NCBI GenBank assembly: GCA_024998565.1
Contig: JACOEM010000001.1
Coordinates: 248,001 to 312,000, forward strand
DNA from: Nitrospira sp.
GTDB lineage: Bacteria > Nitrospirota > Nitrospiria > Nitrospirales > Nitrospiraceae
Length of the DNA stretch: 64,000 nt
Direction of reading: 5' to 3'
The position numbers and the translations under genes were made by a program. Within the stretch, counting starts at the first letter, position 1, and every line of letters starts with the position of its first letter. Of the stretch, positions 34,745 to 42,919 are shown piece after piece. Below the pieces are notes generated by a model. The model had not been told where the DNA came from. It ran no database searches and was given only the letters and a program-made list of their open reading frames with translations.

Positions 34745-35899
34745 TCACACGTGCGTGACCGGAGAATCCTGTGAGGATGTGGCTTGCGCCGTCTCGACTG
34801 ACTTGGGTTGGGGAATACGCGCATAGGCCTTGTGCCATGAATCGAGCAGGACTTTGTGCGACCGGCACCCCACCACCAACCGCGCATCGGAAATCGTGAC
34901 CGGTTTGTAGGGATGGAGGTACCGTGCCTTCAGGTGTGCCACACGGGCCAGCGACTGGTCCAGCCTCTCTTGAGTGATCCGGCCATCTTTCACCGCACGC
35001 TCCATGGCTTGCATGGCGGTCATGACACGATCCTGGTCCTTGCAGATCAGCAGGACATCGCATCCGGCCACAAACGACCGGACGGCCGCTTCGCCGATCC
35101 CGTCGTGATCGATAATGGCATGCATCTCCAGATCGTCGGTAAAGACCACGCCCTCATATCGAAACTCCTCGCGCAGCAAGCGCTGGATCACCGCAGAAGA
35201 GAGGGTTGCCGGCGCCTCCGGATCCAAGGCCCGATACAGTACATGGGCGGTCATCAAGCTGGCGACACCATAGCGAATGGCTTGCTGAAAGGGAGGAAAC
35301 TCCGTATCGCGCAACCGTTGAAGCCCCGCATCCACGACGGGAAGCTCTTTGTGCGAATCCGTCGCCGTGTCGCCATGGCCGGGGAAGTGCTTCCCGCACG
35401 CGACCACCAGATTGTCCTGCAGCCCTCCGATAGTCGCCAACCCCATCTCGCCGACAAGCTCGGGAGACGCGCCGAACGCCCGATCGCCGATGACAGGATT
35501 GTCCGGGTTGCTGTTCACGTCCAACACCGGCGCCATGTTCATATTGATCCCCACCGCCCGCAACTCTTTGGCAATGGTCGCGGCAGCGGAGTAGGCCAGT
35601 TCACTGGAGTTGCACTGCCCCAGCTGTCCGCAGGGGGGGAAAATCGTAAATTCGGCGGGCAGCCGGGATACCCGGCCGCCCTCCTGGTCAATCGCGATCA
35701 GCAGCGGCTGAACGGGCGACAGTTTCTGCAGCCCGTTGGTGAGATCGACGATCTGCTGAACCGACTCGAGATTGCGGCGGAAAAAGATGACGCCACCCGG
35801 CTTGTACGCTGTCAGAAACGAGGCCAGCTCTTTGGTGACCGTGGTCCCGGTGAAGCCCATCATAAACAGCTGACCGATCTGCTCGCGTAATGTCATCAC
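34745..35899 (-). CDS. nagZ: Beta-N-acetylhexosaminidase (GH3, NagZ type)
   Basis: 384 residues, GH3 family. Start LREQIGQLFMMGFTG; the NagZ signature KHFPGHGDTATDSHKELPVVD at about 168-188 includes the catalytic His/Asp pair, and TDDLEMHAI carries the nucleophile Asp. It removes GlcNAc from muropeptides in peptidoglycan recycling. Length slightly above usual because of a C-terminal extension. Adjacent to pepA on the same strand. Confidence 0.93.
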   Translation of the reverse strand: MMTLREQIGQLFMMGFTGTTVTKELASFLTAYKPGGVIFFRRNLESVQQIVDLTNGLQKLSPVQPLLIAIDQEGGRVSRLPAEFTIFPPCGQLGQCNSSELAYSAAATIAKELRAVGINMNMAPVLDVNSNPDNPVIGDRAFGASPELVGEMGLATIGGLQDNLVVACGKHFPGHGDTATDSHKELPVVDAGLQRLRDTEFPPFQQAIRYGVASLMTAHVLYRALDPEAPATLSSAVIQRLLREEFRYEGVVFTDDLEMHAIIDHDGIGEAAVRSFVAGCDVLLICKDQDRVMTAMQAMERAVKDGRITQERLDQSLARVAHLKARYLHPYKPVTISDARLVVGCRSHKVLLDSWHKAYARIPQPKSVETAQATSSQDSPVTHV

Positions 35900-35932
35900 T
35901 CGTTACTCCGACGATCTGGTGAGAAGCAGGCG

Positions 35933-37456
35933 CTACGGCAACGTGCGGTCCAGGAGGAACTGAATGAGCAGGCGTGTGCCGATCCCGGTCGGACCCTTCG
36001 GCAGATACGCTCGCTCACGTTCGCTCCAGTCGGTGCTCGCAATGTCCAGATGGATCCAGGGGCAATCGCCGACAAATTTGCTCAGGAACAAGGCGGCGGT
36101 AATCATCCCTCCGCCCCGGCCGCCGATATTCCGCATATCCGCCACGTCGCTGCGGAGCTGCTCGAAATACTCCTCCCACAACGGCATCTCCCACACGCGC
36201 TCGCCTGCGCGTTGACCGGCGATCCGGACCTGTTCTTTCACCTGATCGTTGTTGCCGAACATCCCGATGGCAAATTGGCCGAGCGCCACCACGCAGGCGC
36301 CGGTCAGGGTCGCAATATCGATCAACACCGCCGGTTTGTACCGGGTGGCATAGGCCAACGCATCGGAGAGGATCAGTCGGCCTTCGGCATCGGTGTTCTG
36401 AACCTCTACCGTTTTTCCGGACAGCGTCGTCACGATATCGCCCGGCCGCATCGCCCGCCCGCCCGGCATATTTTCGGCTACGGGCAGAATGCTGACGAGG
36501 TGGAGGGGAAGCTTGAGCCGCGCGGCAGCCCGCATCGTCGCCAGCACTTCAGCGCCGCCCGTCATATCGGCCTTCATATGTTCCATATTTTCGGCCGGCT
36601 TCAGCGAAATGCCGCCGGTGTCAAAGGTGATGGTCTTTCCCACCAGCACCACCGGAGGATCGCCCTTCTTCGCTTTGGTACCCTTGTATTCCAGGATGAT
36701 GAACTTGGGCGGTTCATGGCTGCCACGCGCCACACCCAGCAGGGCACCCATGCCGAGCTGTTCCATGTCCTTCTGTTCGAGCACCTTCAGACGCACACCG
36801 GATTCTTTGGCCACCGCCTTGGCCTCGCGTACGATGCGCGTCGGCGTCATCACGTTGGCCGGATGGTTGCACAGGTCGCGAACCAGCACCGTCGCTTCAG
36901 CAGTCGCCACACCGCGCCGGATGCCCTCGATCATTTGGGGGAGCAGCGAGGCTTGCGACGTGTAGATGGTCAGCCGTTCGACGTCGATCGGCTTGTTTCC
37001 ATTGGGGCTACGATAGGCGGTGAATTGATAGTTACCGAGAATGGCGCCCTCCGCCATTGCCTGCGCCACATCCTGGACCGGAATCTCCTCCAGCATGGCG
37101 GCCGGCAACACGACGGCGAAGGAGGTCACTTTCGCCTGACGGACACGTTTGATCGCAGTACCAAGCGCCTGGCGGAACGCATCCAAACGGAGATCTTTTT
37201 CCTTACCCAATCCAGCCAACAACAGCCGTTTTGCTCTGGCCTTGCCCTGGGTATGGACCAGCAATCCTTCGCCGAGCTTCCCTTCGAATTCTCCGCGCTG
37301 AATCAAAGCGGCGAGCTGTCCTCCGAGTTGCGCATCGATGGCGGCAGCCTCCTGCGTGAGATCAGAGCCACCCTCGCAATGGAGCAACACCAGAACCTCG
37401 GCCGCCTCGTTTTCTGCCCGTCCGACCTGTGCGTGAACTTGGATCTTCTTCATCAA
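35933..37456 (-). CDS. pepA: Leucyl aminopeptidase
   Basis: 507 residues. The C-terminal catalytic domain shows the M17 metal and active-site residues: GKTITFDTGGISLKP (Lys/Asp), NTDAEGRLILSDAL (Asp, Glu, Arg; about residue 350) and a matching N-terminal macro-like domain. It is a dimanganese or dizinc peptidase that trims N-terminal leucine and similar residues; PepA can also bind DNA in some bacteria. First Met ambiguous (MMKKIQ). Confidence 0.96.
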   Translation of the reverse strand: MMKKIQVHAQVGRAENEAAEVLVLLHCEGGSDLTQEAAAIDAQLGGQLAALIQRGEFEGKLGEGLLVHTQGKARAKRLLLAGLGKEKDLRLDAFRQALGTAIKRVRQAKVTSFAVVLPAAMLEEIPVQDVAQAMAEGAILGNYQFTAYRSPNGNKPIDVERLTIYTSQASLLPQMIEGIRRGVATAEATVLVRDLCNHPANVMTPTRIVREAKAVAKESGVRLKVLEQKDMEQLGMGALLGVARGSHEPPKFIILEYKGTKAKKGDPPVVLVGKTITFDTGGISLKPAENMEHMKADMTGGAEVLATMRAAARLKLPLHLVSILPVAENMPGGRAMRPGDIVTTLSGKTVEVQNTDAEGRLILSDALAYATRYKPAVLIDIATLTGACVVALGQFAIGMFGNNDQVKEQVRIAGQRAGERVWEMPLWEEYFEQLRSDVADMRNIGGRGGGMITAALFLSKFVGDCPWIHLDIASTDWSERERAYLPKGPTGIGTRLLIQFLLDRTLP

Positions 37457-37533
37457 TCCTCCCCTGGTTCTTGCCGTTCAGCGTTCATCATCAGCCGCTC
37501 ACAGACTGCCCGTCCTTAAGAATCACACCCCTC

Positions 37534-38175
37534 TCAAACGCCGCGCATATCCGGCGCCCAAATGTATTTGTGCATTTGGAGCTGGAACCGCACCGGCAAC
37601 TTATCGGCCAGTATCCACTCCGCCAGGTGCCGCACCTCCACTTCGCCGAACACCGGACTCATGAGCACCGTGCACCGCGCCGGAAGATCGTAACGATGGA
37701 GCACGTCCCGCGCCCATTCATAGTCCGATCGATCCTTGATCACAAATTTCACTTCATCGTGAGGTGCGAGCCGATCGAGGTTCGGCCAATACATTCGATC
37801 CGTCATCCCACTCCCGGGACATTTCACATCAAGAATCACATGGACACGCCGATCGACGCCGGCCGTATCGATGGCCCCGCTGGTTTCCACCAGCACCTCG
37901 AACCCCTCGTCACACAGGCGGCTCAGCAACGGAAGAGACGCCGGCTGGCTGAGCGGCTCTCCTCCGGTCACTTCAACAAGATCGCACGCGAAGGCGCGGA
38001 CCTGATCGACGATGTCGTCGATCGTCAGATCTCGACCGCCGTAGAAGGCATACGCCGTGTCGCACCAGGTGCACCGGAGCGGACAACCAGTTAGACGGAC
38101 GAAGACGCAGGGACGGCCGGCATAGGTGGACTCGCCCTGGATACTGTAAAAAATTTCGGTAATCTTGACCATCAT
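37534..38175 (-). CDS. queE: 7-carboxy-7-deazaguanine synthase
   Basis: 213 residues of a compact radical-SAM protein. It starts KITEIFYSIQGESTYAGRP; the cluster cysteines are in TGCPLRCTWCDT (CxxxCxxC), and GGEPL is the SAM-contact motif. It forms 7-carboxy-7-deazaguanine in queuosine synthesis from 6-carboxy-tetrahydropterin. No queC or queD is in the window. Confidence 0.95.
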   Translation of the reverse strand: MMVKITEIFYSIQGESTYAGRPCVFVRLTGCPLRCTWCDTAYAFYGGRDLTIDDIVDQVRAFACDLVEVTGGEPLSQPASLPLLSRLCDEGFEVLVETSGAIDTAGVDRRVHVILDVKCPGSGMTDRMYWPNLDRLAPHDEVKFVIKDRSDYEWARDVLHRYDLPARCTVLMSPVFGEVEVRHLAEWILADKLPVRFQLQMHKYIWAPDMRGV

Positions 38176-38223
38176 CGATTGACTCAGCAGCTCAACGTCG
38201 CACCGATGGATGAATCGGGGGAC

Positions 38224-38919
38224 TTATTTCCATCTCGTCACAGGCCATCCATTGCGTCGCGCGATGCGATCCATTCCGCGAATCGGATTCACGACCAACG
38301 GGTGCCCCACCATTTCCAGCAACTCAACATCGCCGGGACTATCGCCATAGGCAAACGACTGCGTCAGATCAATGCGTGATTCCTGTGTCAACCGAGCGAT
38401 CAAGGCACGCTTGCCGGGTCCATAAGGAAGAGGGGCACAGACCTGGCCGGTAAAACGACGCTGTTGCCGTTCCAGTTTCGCGGCCAGCAGGGTGGGCACC
38501 TCCAGCAAGGTGGCCAACGGAGCAATGAGGAAGTCGAGGGATCCGGTCACCAACACGATATGGTGTCCGGCCCGACGATGTTCGTCCATCCGCGCGAGCC
38601 CTTGCGCCGAGAGACGCGAAAACAGCTCGGCACGACAGAACTCCTCGGCCAGCGACTCCACCTCTGCCGCAGCCTTCCCGGCCAGATAAAGCTTCCGCTC
38701 ACGCAGGGGGTGCAATGACACCGGGGGTGCATTACGAAGCACCCAGCCGACACTGTCCCGTAGCTCGCGCCACCCCACAAGACCCCGCTTCCAGAGAAAG
38801 CGAAAAAACCGGACTTCACTCGCCTGACCGGGAAGCAAGGTATTATCGACATCAAACAACGCGGCGATGTCAGTCTGCCGACTAGTGCCCGAAATATGTG
38901 ACAGTGAGAGAGGCGTCAT
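38224..38919 (-). CDS. HAD-IB family hydrolase (SerB-like phosphatase)
   Basis: 231 residues if started at the Met before PLSLSHISG; a 37-residue in-frame extension reads as non-conserved and is left out. Motif I is FDVDNTLLPG, motif II is LVTGS, and motif III/IV is YGDSPGDVELLEMVG. Family includes phosphoserine phosphatase and phosphatidylglycerol-type phosphatases; the substrate cannot be assigned. It lies close to tRNA-Leu(GAG) and the integrated element, but on the host side. Confidence 0.87.
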   Translation of the reverse strand: MTPLSLSHISGTSRQTDIAALFDVDNTLLPGQASEVRFFRFLWKRGLVGWRELRDSVGWVLRNAPPVSLHPLRERKLYLAGKAAAEVESLAEEFCRAELFSRLSAQGLARMDEHRRAGHHIVLVTGSLDFLIAPLATLLEVPTLLAAKLERQQRRFTGQVCAPLPYGPGKRALIARLTQESRIDLTQSFAYGDSPGDVELLEMVGHPLVVNPIRGMDRIARRNGWPVTRWK

Positions 38920-39143
38920 CTCGCTTGTTGGCCTGCTGATCGCTGTGATGAGGAAGGATCTGCGACAGGTCCGCGCAGCACGCGTGAATTCTACTGGACA
39001 ACTAGTTGATTGACAAGCATTTTGGACCACTTCTATAATGCGTTTCCTCTGAAGCCTGGCGCCTGCGTAGCGAGAACGCGCGTTTCACTGCCGTCTCGCT
39101 GGTGTGTACCTGGCTTCATGTTTCGACGGAGAGACTCTCGGTT

Positions 39144-39227
39144 GCCGAAGTGGTGGAATGGCAGACACGCACGTTTGAGGGGCGTGTGGCGCAAGCCGTG
39201 CGGGTTCAAGTCCCGCCTTCGGCACCA
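39144..39227 (+). tRNA. tRNA-Leu (anticodon GAG), integration target
   Basis: Class-II tRNA: acceptor GCCGAAG / CTTCGGC with encoded CCA; anticodon stem CACGT/GCGTG and loop TTGAGGG (anticodon GAG); long variable arm; T arm CGGGTTCAAGTCCCG. Its last 17 bases plus two flanking bases recur at 50119-50137, so the element restores an intact tRNA on integration. Confidence 0.94.
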
Positions 39228-39229
39228 AC
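39211..39229. repeat. attL: 19-bp direct repeat at the tRNA-Leu 3' end
   Basis: TCCCGCCTTCGGCACCAAC is identical to 50119-50137. It covers the 3' arm of the acceptor stem and CCA, a classical tyrosine-integrase core site. Confidence 0.9.
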
Positions 39230-39293
39230 TTTCAACCCCTGCTGATTCTTCAAGCACTTACGTTTTCTCCTTCTCTCTCCTGCAAACGATTCG

Positions 39294-40439
39294 CTAACCG
39301 TGGAGCAATCGCCCCAGCTTTGCAGCCGCCTCTTGCTGCATGGAGGGTAGAGCATGCGCGTACACGTTGAGCGTGATCTCTATCCGCTTGTGTCCGAGTC
39401 GTTCCGATACCACCTTCACCGGAACCCCTTCCTTGAGGGCCAACGTCGCGCAGGTGTGGCGAAGGCCGTGAAACGTGATCGGTTTCACACCGGCCGCTTT
39501 AATAAGCCTGGCGAACTCCCGTTGCCCGATATTGTTCAAGGTGAGGGGTTGGCCGAAGTCACGGGCAAAGACAAGCCCATGGTCCTTGTAGGCCGTTCCG
39601 AGAAGCAGTTTTTGAGCGGCTTGCGCGGCCTTTTGCTTCCTCAGAACCTCGATGGTCTTCTCATCTAGCAGAACCGTCCGTGACTTCCCGTTCTTCGGTG
39701 GGCCGAATAGTGGCTCGTTGCGGACCTTGACCAACTGGCGAACGATGGAAATGGACTGTCGTTCAACATCGACCTCCGACCACTTGAGCCCGCACAGTTC
39801 CGCCTTTCTGGCCCCGCTATCGAGTGCCAGAGAGTACAGAGCGGCCCCTTGTGGGCTGTCCGCCTTGGCCGTGTCCAGGAACTTCCGCGCCTCTTCGGGC
39901 TCCCAGCAGTTTTGGAGAATGCTTTCATGCCCATCCCTGCGCCGAGGCTTGCCTATGACCAAACTCGCGGCATTGCGTGGAATAAGATCCTGCATCGTGG
40001 CCGCTTTCAAAGCGCTGTGCAGGATCGTGTGATGCTGCTGAAGGGTAGCTGAAGCAAGCTTTTCAGCCTGGTAGTAGGCCTGAAGGTGACTCGCCCTCAA
40101 ATCGCATAGCCGGTATTGGCCTAAAACGGGCTTCAGATGGCGATCAATGACGGATCGGTAGGTTTCATAGGTCCGAAGCCGTTTGTGTGGCTGGATGGCC
40201 GATTTGATCCACTCCTCCAGCCATTCCCCCAAGGTCATGCGTGAGGGGCTGATCACTTGTCCACGGCTCAGGTTGTGGAGCATGTTCGTCAGTTCGGCCT
40301 GAGCTTCCTTCTTGGTCCCCCGAACCGTCTTCCATTTTTGAATGCGCTTGAGCTTGCCTGTCGCCGGATCCACCTTCCGGCCTATGTCGAGCACGATGGT
40401 CCAGCTTCCTTCCGAACGCTGAAAGATATGGCCGCGCAT
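39294..40439 (-). CDS. Tyrosine-family site-specific integrase
   Basis: 381 residues. The catalytic Arg is in LDSGARKAELCGLKW, the HxxR in FHGLRHTCATLAL, the last His/Lys region in ERLGHKRIEITLNVYAH and the nucleophile Tyr in VYAH. The N-terminal SAM-like core-binding domain is at about 65-150. It integrates the element at the tRNA-Leu 3' end; the stop lies 65 bp from attL. Close to full length, so it may be functional. Confidence 0.95.
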   Translation of the reverse strand: MRGHIFQRSEGSWTIVLDIGRKVDPATGKLKRIQKWKTVRGTKKEAQAELTNMLHNLSRGQVISPSRMTLGEWLEEWIKSAIQPHKRLRTYETYRSVIDRHLKPVLGQYRLCDLRASHLQAYYQAEKLASATLQQHHTILHSALKAATMQDLIPRNAASLVIGKPRRRDGHESILQNCWEPEEARKFLDTAKADSPQGAALYSLALDSGARKAELCGLKWSEVDVERQSISIVRQLVKVRNEPLFGPPKNGKSRTVLLDEKTIEVLRKQKAAQAAQKLLLGTAYKDHGLVFARDFGQPLTLNNIGQREFARLIKAAGVKPITFHGLRHTCATLALKEGVPVKVVSERLGHKRIEITLNVYAHALPSMQQEAAAKLGRLLHG

Positions 40440-40442
40440 GTG

Positions 40443-40637
40443 TCACCGTCCTTTCTTGGCCGGCACGTATCGAGCGTAGGTTATTTTTGCAATGTAGACG
40501 TCTGGGTACCGCACCTTCACAGTCTTCAATTTCTTTTTGACATCGGCGAGGCTGCTCATTTGAAAACCGATTGGATCAAACGGATTCCCCGGCTCATCGC
40601 GCACCACTTCGTACACCGTCATTGATTTGGCCATCAT
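40443..40637 (-). CDS. Small element protein A (paralogue of 40873)
   Basis: 64 residues. The sequence resembles the gene at 40873: MTVYEVVRDE start, a middle LADVKKKLKTVKVRYPDVYIAKITYARY and the KKGR tail. No known family. Starts with two consecutive Met codons after GGACGGTGA. Encoded upstream of the integrase on the same strand. Confidence 0.55.
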   Translation of the reverse strand: MMAKSMTVYEVVRDEPGNPFDPIGFQMSSLADVKKKLKTVKVRYPDVYIAKITYARYVPAKKGR

Positions 40638-40683
40638 TCACCGTCCTTCCTGCTGAATATGTTCTTACTGCTAGCCATTTGTT

Positions 40684-40869
40684 TTATTCCTGCTGCGCCA
40701 GATCCTTCAGCGTGTCAGTGAGCCGATTCTCGATAAGACCGAGCATGTAGCGCACTTCGTCGTGTTCGTCCCATTGGCTCTTTGCAATTCGGCAATAACC
40801 CCGCAAATCCTCCACCCGTTGAGAGGCGCGTTTAATAGGGCTGTCCTGCTGTGCCGTCTGTGGCTCCAT
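40684..40869 (-). CDS. Small element protein, unknown
   Basis: 61 residues, Gln/Glu/Arg-rich helical protein (REVRYMLGLIENRLTDTLKDL-type C-terminus). No family recognised. Its ATG lies 3 bp after the stop of the 40873 gene. Probably real because it sits in a tightly packed series, but low confidence. Confidence 0.45.
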   Translation of the reverse strand: MEPQTAQQDSPIKRASQRVEDLRGYCRIAKSQWDEHDEVRYMLGLIENRLTDTLKDLAQQE

Positions 40870-40872
40870 TGA

Positions 40873-41082
40873 TCACCGTCCTTTCTTGACCGCTTTTTTG
40901 CGGTACGGGGCATGGATAACCTTCGCAATATAGGCTCGAGGATATTCCAGGCGTTGCTCTTTCAATTCTTGCAACGCCTCCGCAAGAGTTGGGAATAAGA
41001 GGCCCAGTGAAGGAGTAGGATTTAAGCCTACTGAGTCATCGCACACGTCGTACATAACGATTGTCTTACCCATCGTACTCAC
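40873..41082 (-). CDS. Small element protein B (paralogue of 40443)
   Basis: 69 residues. Shares with 40443 the pattern of an N-terminal KTIVMYDVCDDS strand, then LAEALQELKEQRLEYPRAYIAKVIHAPYR and a KKGR end. The duplication within the element suggests expansion of an unknown small-protein family. No function assigned. Confidence 0.55.
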   Translation of the reverse strand: MSTMGKTIVMYDVCDDSVGLNPTPSLGLLFPTLAEALQELKEQRLEYPRAYIAKVIHAPYRKKAVKKGR

Positions 41083-41129
41083 CTGCCTTTCTGCCCTTTC
41101 GCGGGCTGGTTGAAATGTTCGAAGCTTGC

Positions 41130-41342
41130 CTAACTCTTCGCTTCGTCCTTCAAATACTCTTCGATCTGATCAATCGACGCGTCAAACGTTGACCCCATAA
41201 CCACCATGCCTCTATCGTTCACAAGCTGGTATTCCCCGAGGTTGTTCAAATGAATCCCCCGCTGATCTTTCAAGAGTCGATACCCCAAGCCATTCGCTAA
41301 CTTTCGAACACGGCGCTCTTGTTGTGCGTTGATAGTTTCCAT
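41130..41342 (-). CDS. Small element protein, unknown
   Basis: 70 residues, an alpha-beta protein (RKLANGLGYRLLKDQRGIHL then YQLVNDRGMVVMG). Its ATG lies 2 bp after the stop of the ribbon-helix-helix gene, with GGAGGGG as ribosome site. No family recognised. Confidence 0.5.
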   Translation of the reverse strand: METINAQQERRVRKLANGLGYRLLKDQRGIHLNNLGEYQLVNDRGMVVMGSTFDASIDQIEEYLKDEAKS

Positions 41343-41344
41343 GA

Positions 41345-41500
41345 CTAGCCCCTCCTTTTGGTTGTGGTTTGCTGCAGACCGAAGTGTTGATTGAGTAAAT
41401 GCCGAATCAGGCCGCTGGCAGTCGTTCCGGTTGATCGGAGCGCGTTCAACCTGGCTTTGATCGGCTTTGGGATATGAACGAGGATCTTAACCATTTCCAT
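41345..41500 (-). CDS. Ribbon-helix-helix-type small regulator
   Basis: 51 residues, too short for routine gene calls but with good context. MEMVKILVHIPKPIKARLNA, then a second helix region ASGLIRHLLNQHF: a short strand followed by two helices, as in Arc/MetJ/CopG (RHH) repressors. GGAGG lies 4 bp before the ATG (TGGAGGTCCTATG). It is divergent from the RHH gene at 41605 with an inverted-repeat operator in between. Likely controls the leftward integrase operon. Confidence 0.7.
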   Translation of the reverse strand: MEMVKILVHIPKPIKARLNALRSTGTTASGLIRHLLNQHFGLQQTTTKRRG

Positions 41501-41552
41501 AGGACCTCCATGTGATTATCTGATAGCAGTATATCTAATTATTCAAATGACT

Positions 41553-41571
41553 GTCAATCTATAGGATTGAC
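41553..41571. promoter_or_regulatory. Inverted-repeat operator between the two RHH genes
   Basis: GTCAATC-TATAG-GATTGAC is a perfect 7-bp inverted repeat in an AT-rich gap (41501-41604) between divergent regulators, the expected position for a repressor-binding site that switches direction. Confidence 0.65.
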
Positions 41572-41604
41572 TAGTGATTTCTAGAGCTTGTAATCTGCCG
41601 CCCT

Positions 41605-41778
41605 ATGAGCCGAAAAAAAGACCCAATAGAAAAGAAAGCGTTCGGTATTCGCCTCGATCCGGCGCTGATGAAAGAGCTGCAGTATTTAGCTGTGGACAAA
41701 GAACGGTGGGTTAACGATTTGATCGATGAGTCAATCCGAGACTTACTGAAGAAATACCGCGAAAAGAAAAAACCCTGA
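41605..41778 (+). CDS. Second ribbon-helix-helix-type regulator
   Basis: 57 residues (MSRKKDPIEKKAFGIRLDPA, then LAVDKERWVNDLIDESIRDL). A short beta segment KKAFGIRL followed by two helices fits the RHH fold. Highly basic N- and C-termini. No clear ribosome site is seen. Divergent partner of the 41345 gene; together they form a possible lysogeny switch. Confidence 0.65.
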   Translation: MSRKKDPIEKKAFGIRLDPALMKELQYLAVDKERWVNDLIDESIRDLLKKYREKKKP

Positions 41779-41957
41779 TGACTGACATGTCAGTCATGTC
41801 ATACAGGGACGCTGAAGAACGTTTGCGAGTGGTTTGTAAGCCCTGTAAGTATTTGAAGATGTGAAGGGAAAAAGATGGTGCCGAACAAGATAATGGAAAA
41901 TGTGTCAGCCATGTGAACCAGAGGGCGAACTGTGCCCTAATTCCCGTTGGAGGAAGT

Positions 41958-42296
41958 ATGAGTGATAAAGGCGTTGAAGGCATAGCCTATATAGGGTTGT
42001 GGCTCATCGTGTACTTCCTCCCAACCATCGTTGCTCAAGCACGCAGCCACCACAATACGCTTGCCATTTTCATTCTGAATCTACTCACCGGATGGACGGT
42101 TCTCGGATGGATCATTGCCATTGTCTGGGCCTGCACGCGCGCACAGCCACAACAGCCAATCATTATTCAGCAAGACTTTAGCGAGAAATATGGACGGCCA
42201 GAATGGGAGCGCGGCCAATTACCGCGCAGAACTCCGACCATTCTTCCACCAAATCAATTGCCGGATCATCTATTTGATAAAAAGCGCGATGATTGA
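41958..42296 (+). CDS. Superinfection immunity-like membrane protein
   Basis: 112 residues from the ATG after GGAGGAAGT. Two membrane helices (about 8-28 and 38-60) match the superinfection-immunity family: FILNLLTGWTVLGWIIAIVWAC, as in phage T4 Imm-type proteins that block DNA entry of related phages. A Pro/Gln-rich tail follows. It is the only clear accessory cargo of the element. Confidence 0.78.
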   Translation: MSDKGVEGIAYIGLWLIVYFLPTIVAQARSHHNTLAIFILNLLTGWTVLGWIIAIVWACTRAQPQQPIIIQQDFSEKYGRPEWERGQLPRRTPTILPPNQLPDHLFDKKRDD

Positions 42297-42344
42297 ATGA
42301 TGATATGCGCCTCACGAGACAGGTTTGATTGGTGGAGACCATCG

Positions 42345-42794
42345 ATGAACAGATTTAGAGTGGCACTCATTCCTGCCTTACTGAGTCTTTCAGCCTGCGC
42401 CATGACGGTGAAAGAGTTTAGAGAAACGCCGTTAACGTACCTTGCGGAAGTTCCTGGTCACCATGCAGAGCTGGCGAATTGTCTCATGCATCGGCTTGAG
42501 GAGTCGGTGGATACCTGGCCCAACATGTTTCGGCTGACATCGGAAAAGAATCACTCCTCCCTCATGATCAATCGCCAACAGCTATCCGGCGCCTTCATGA
42601 CAGAGCTTGCGCCGTTGGCTGAACTGATTATTACGCAAACCGATCCTTCACAAGTCCTCATCGAGGAACGTCATCGCAGCGGATGGAACGCCTACGAATA
42701 TCCGCAAAAAGCACGTCGGTTTTTTTCAGCCTGCGGTCAACAATCGATCAGCCACCTCACCTTCACTTTCCATACTTCTAGTCATCTGAATTAA
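42345..42794 (+). CDS. Putative lipoprotein of the element
   Basis: 149 residues from the Met before NRFRVALIPALLSLSAC; the signal ends at lipobox LSAC (Cys near 18). Ribosome site GGTGGAG precedes it. An upstream Met in frame would add 16 non-signal residues. The mature part has no family I recognise. Encoded with the immunity protein and probably a lysogenic-conversion (cell-surface) factor, which is inference. Confidence 0.6.
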   Translation: MNRFRVALIPALLSLSACAMTVKEFRETPLTYLAEVPGHHAELANCLMHRLEESVDTWPNMFRLTSEKNHSSLMINRQQLSGAFMTELAPLAELIITQTDPSQVLIEERHRSGWNAYEYPQKARRFFSACGQQSISHLTFTFHTSSHLN

Positions 42795-42919
42795 TTATTC
42801 TCCACACGACCTTACAACCAAGGTATGCAGGAGAGAGGCACACCTAAACCTCTCTCCCGCACTACAGCCGGACACCCAGCCATACACGTAGCGGCGATAA
42901 AACGCCCGTGACCTGCTCC

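Noticed and set aside
36050-37519. Long rightward open frame of 489 residues opposite pepA
   Set aside because: It is antisense to a clear leucyl aminopeptidase, and its composition (His/Arg/Gly-rich) is what GC-rich shadows show.
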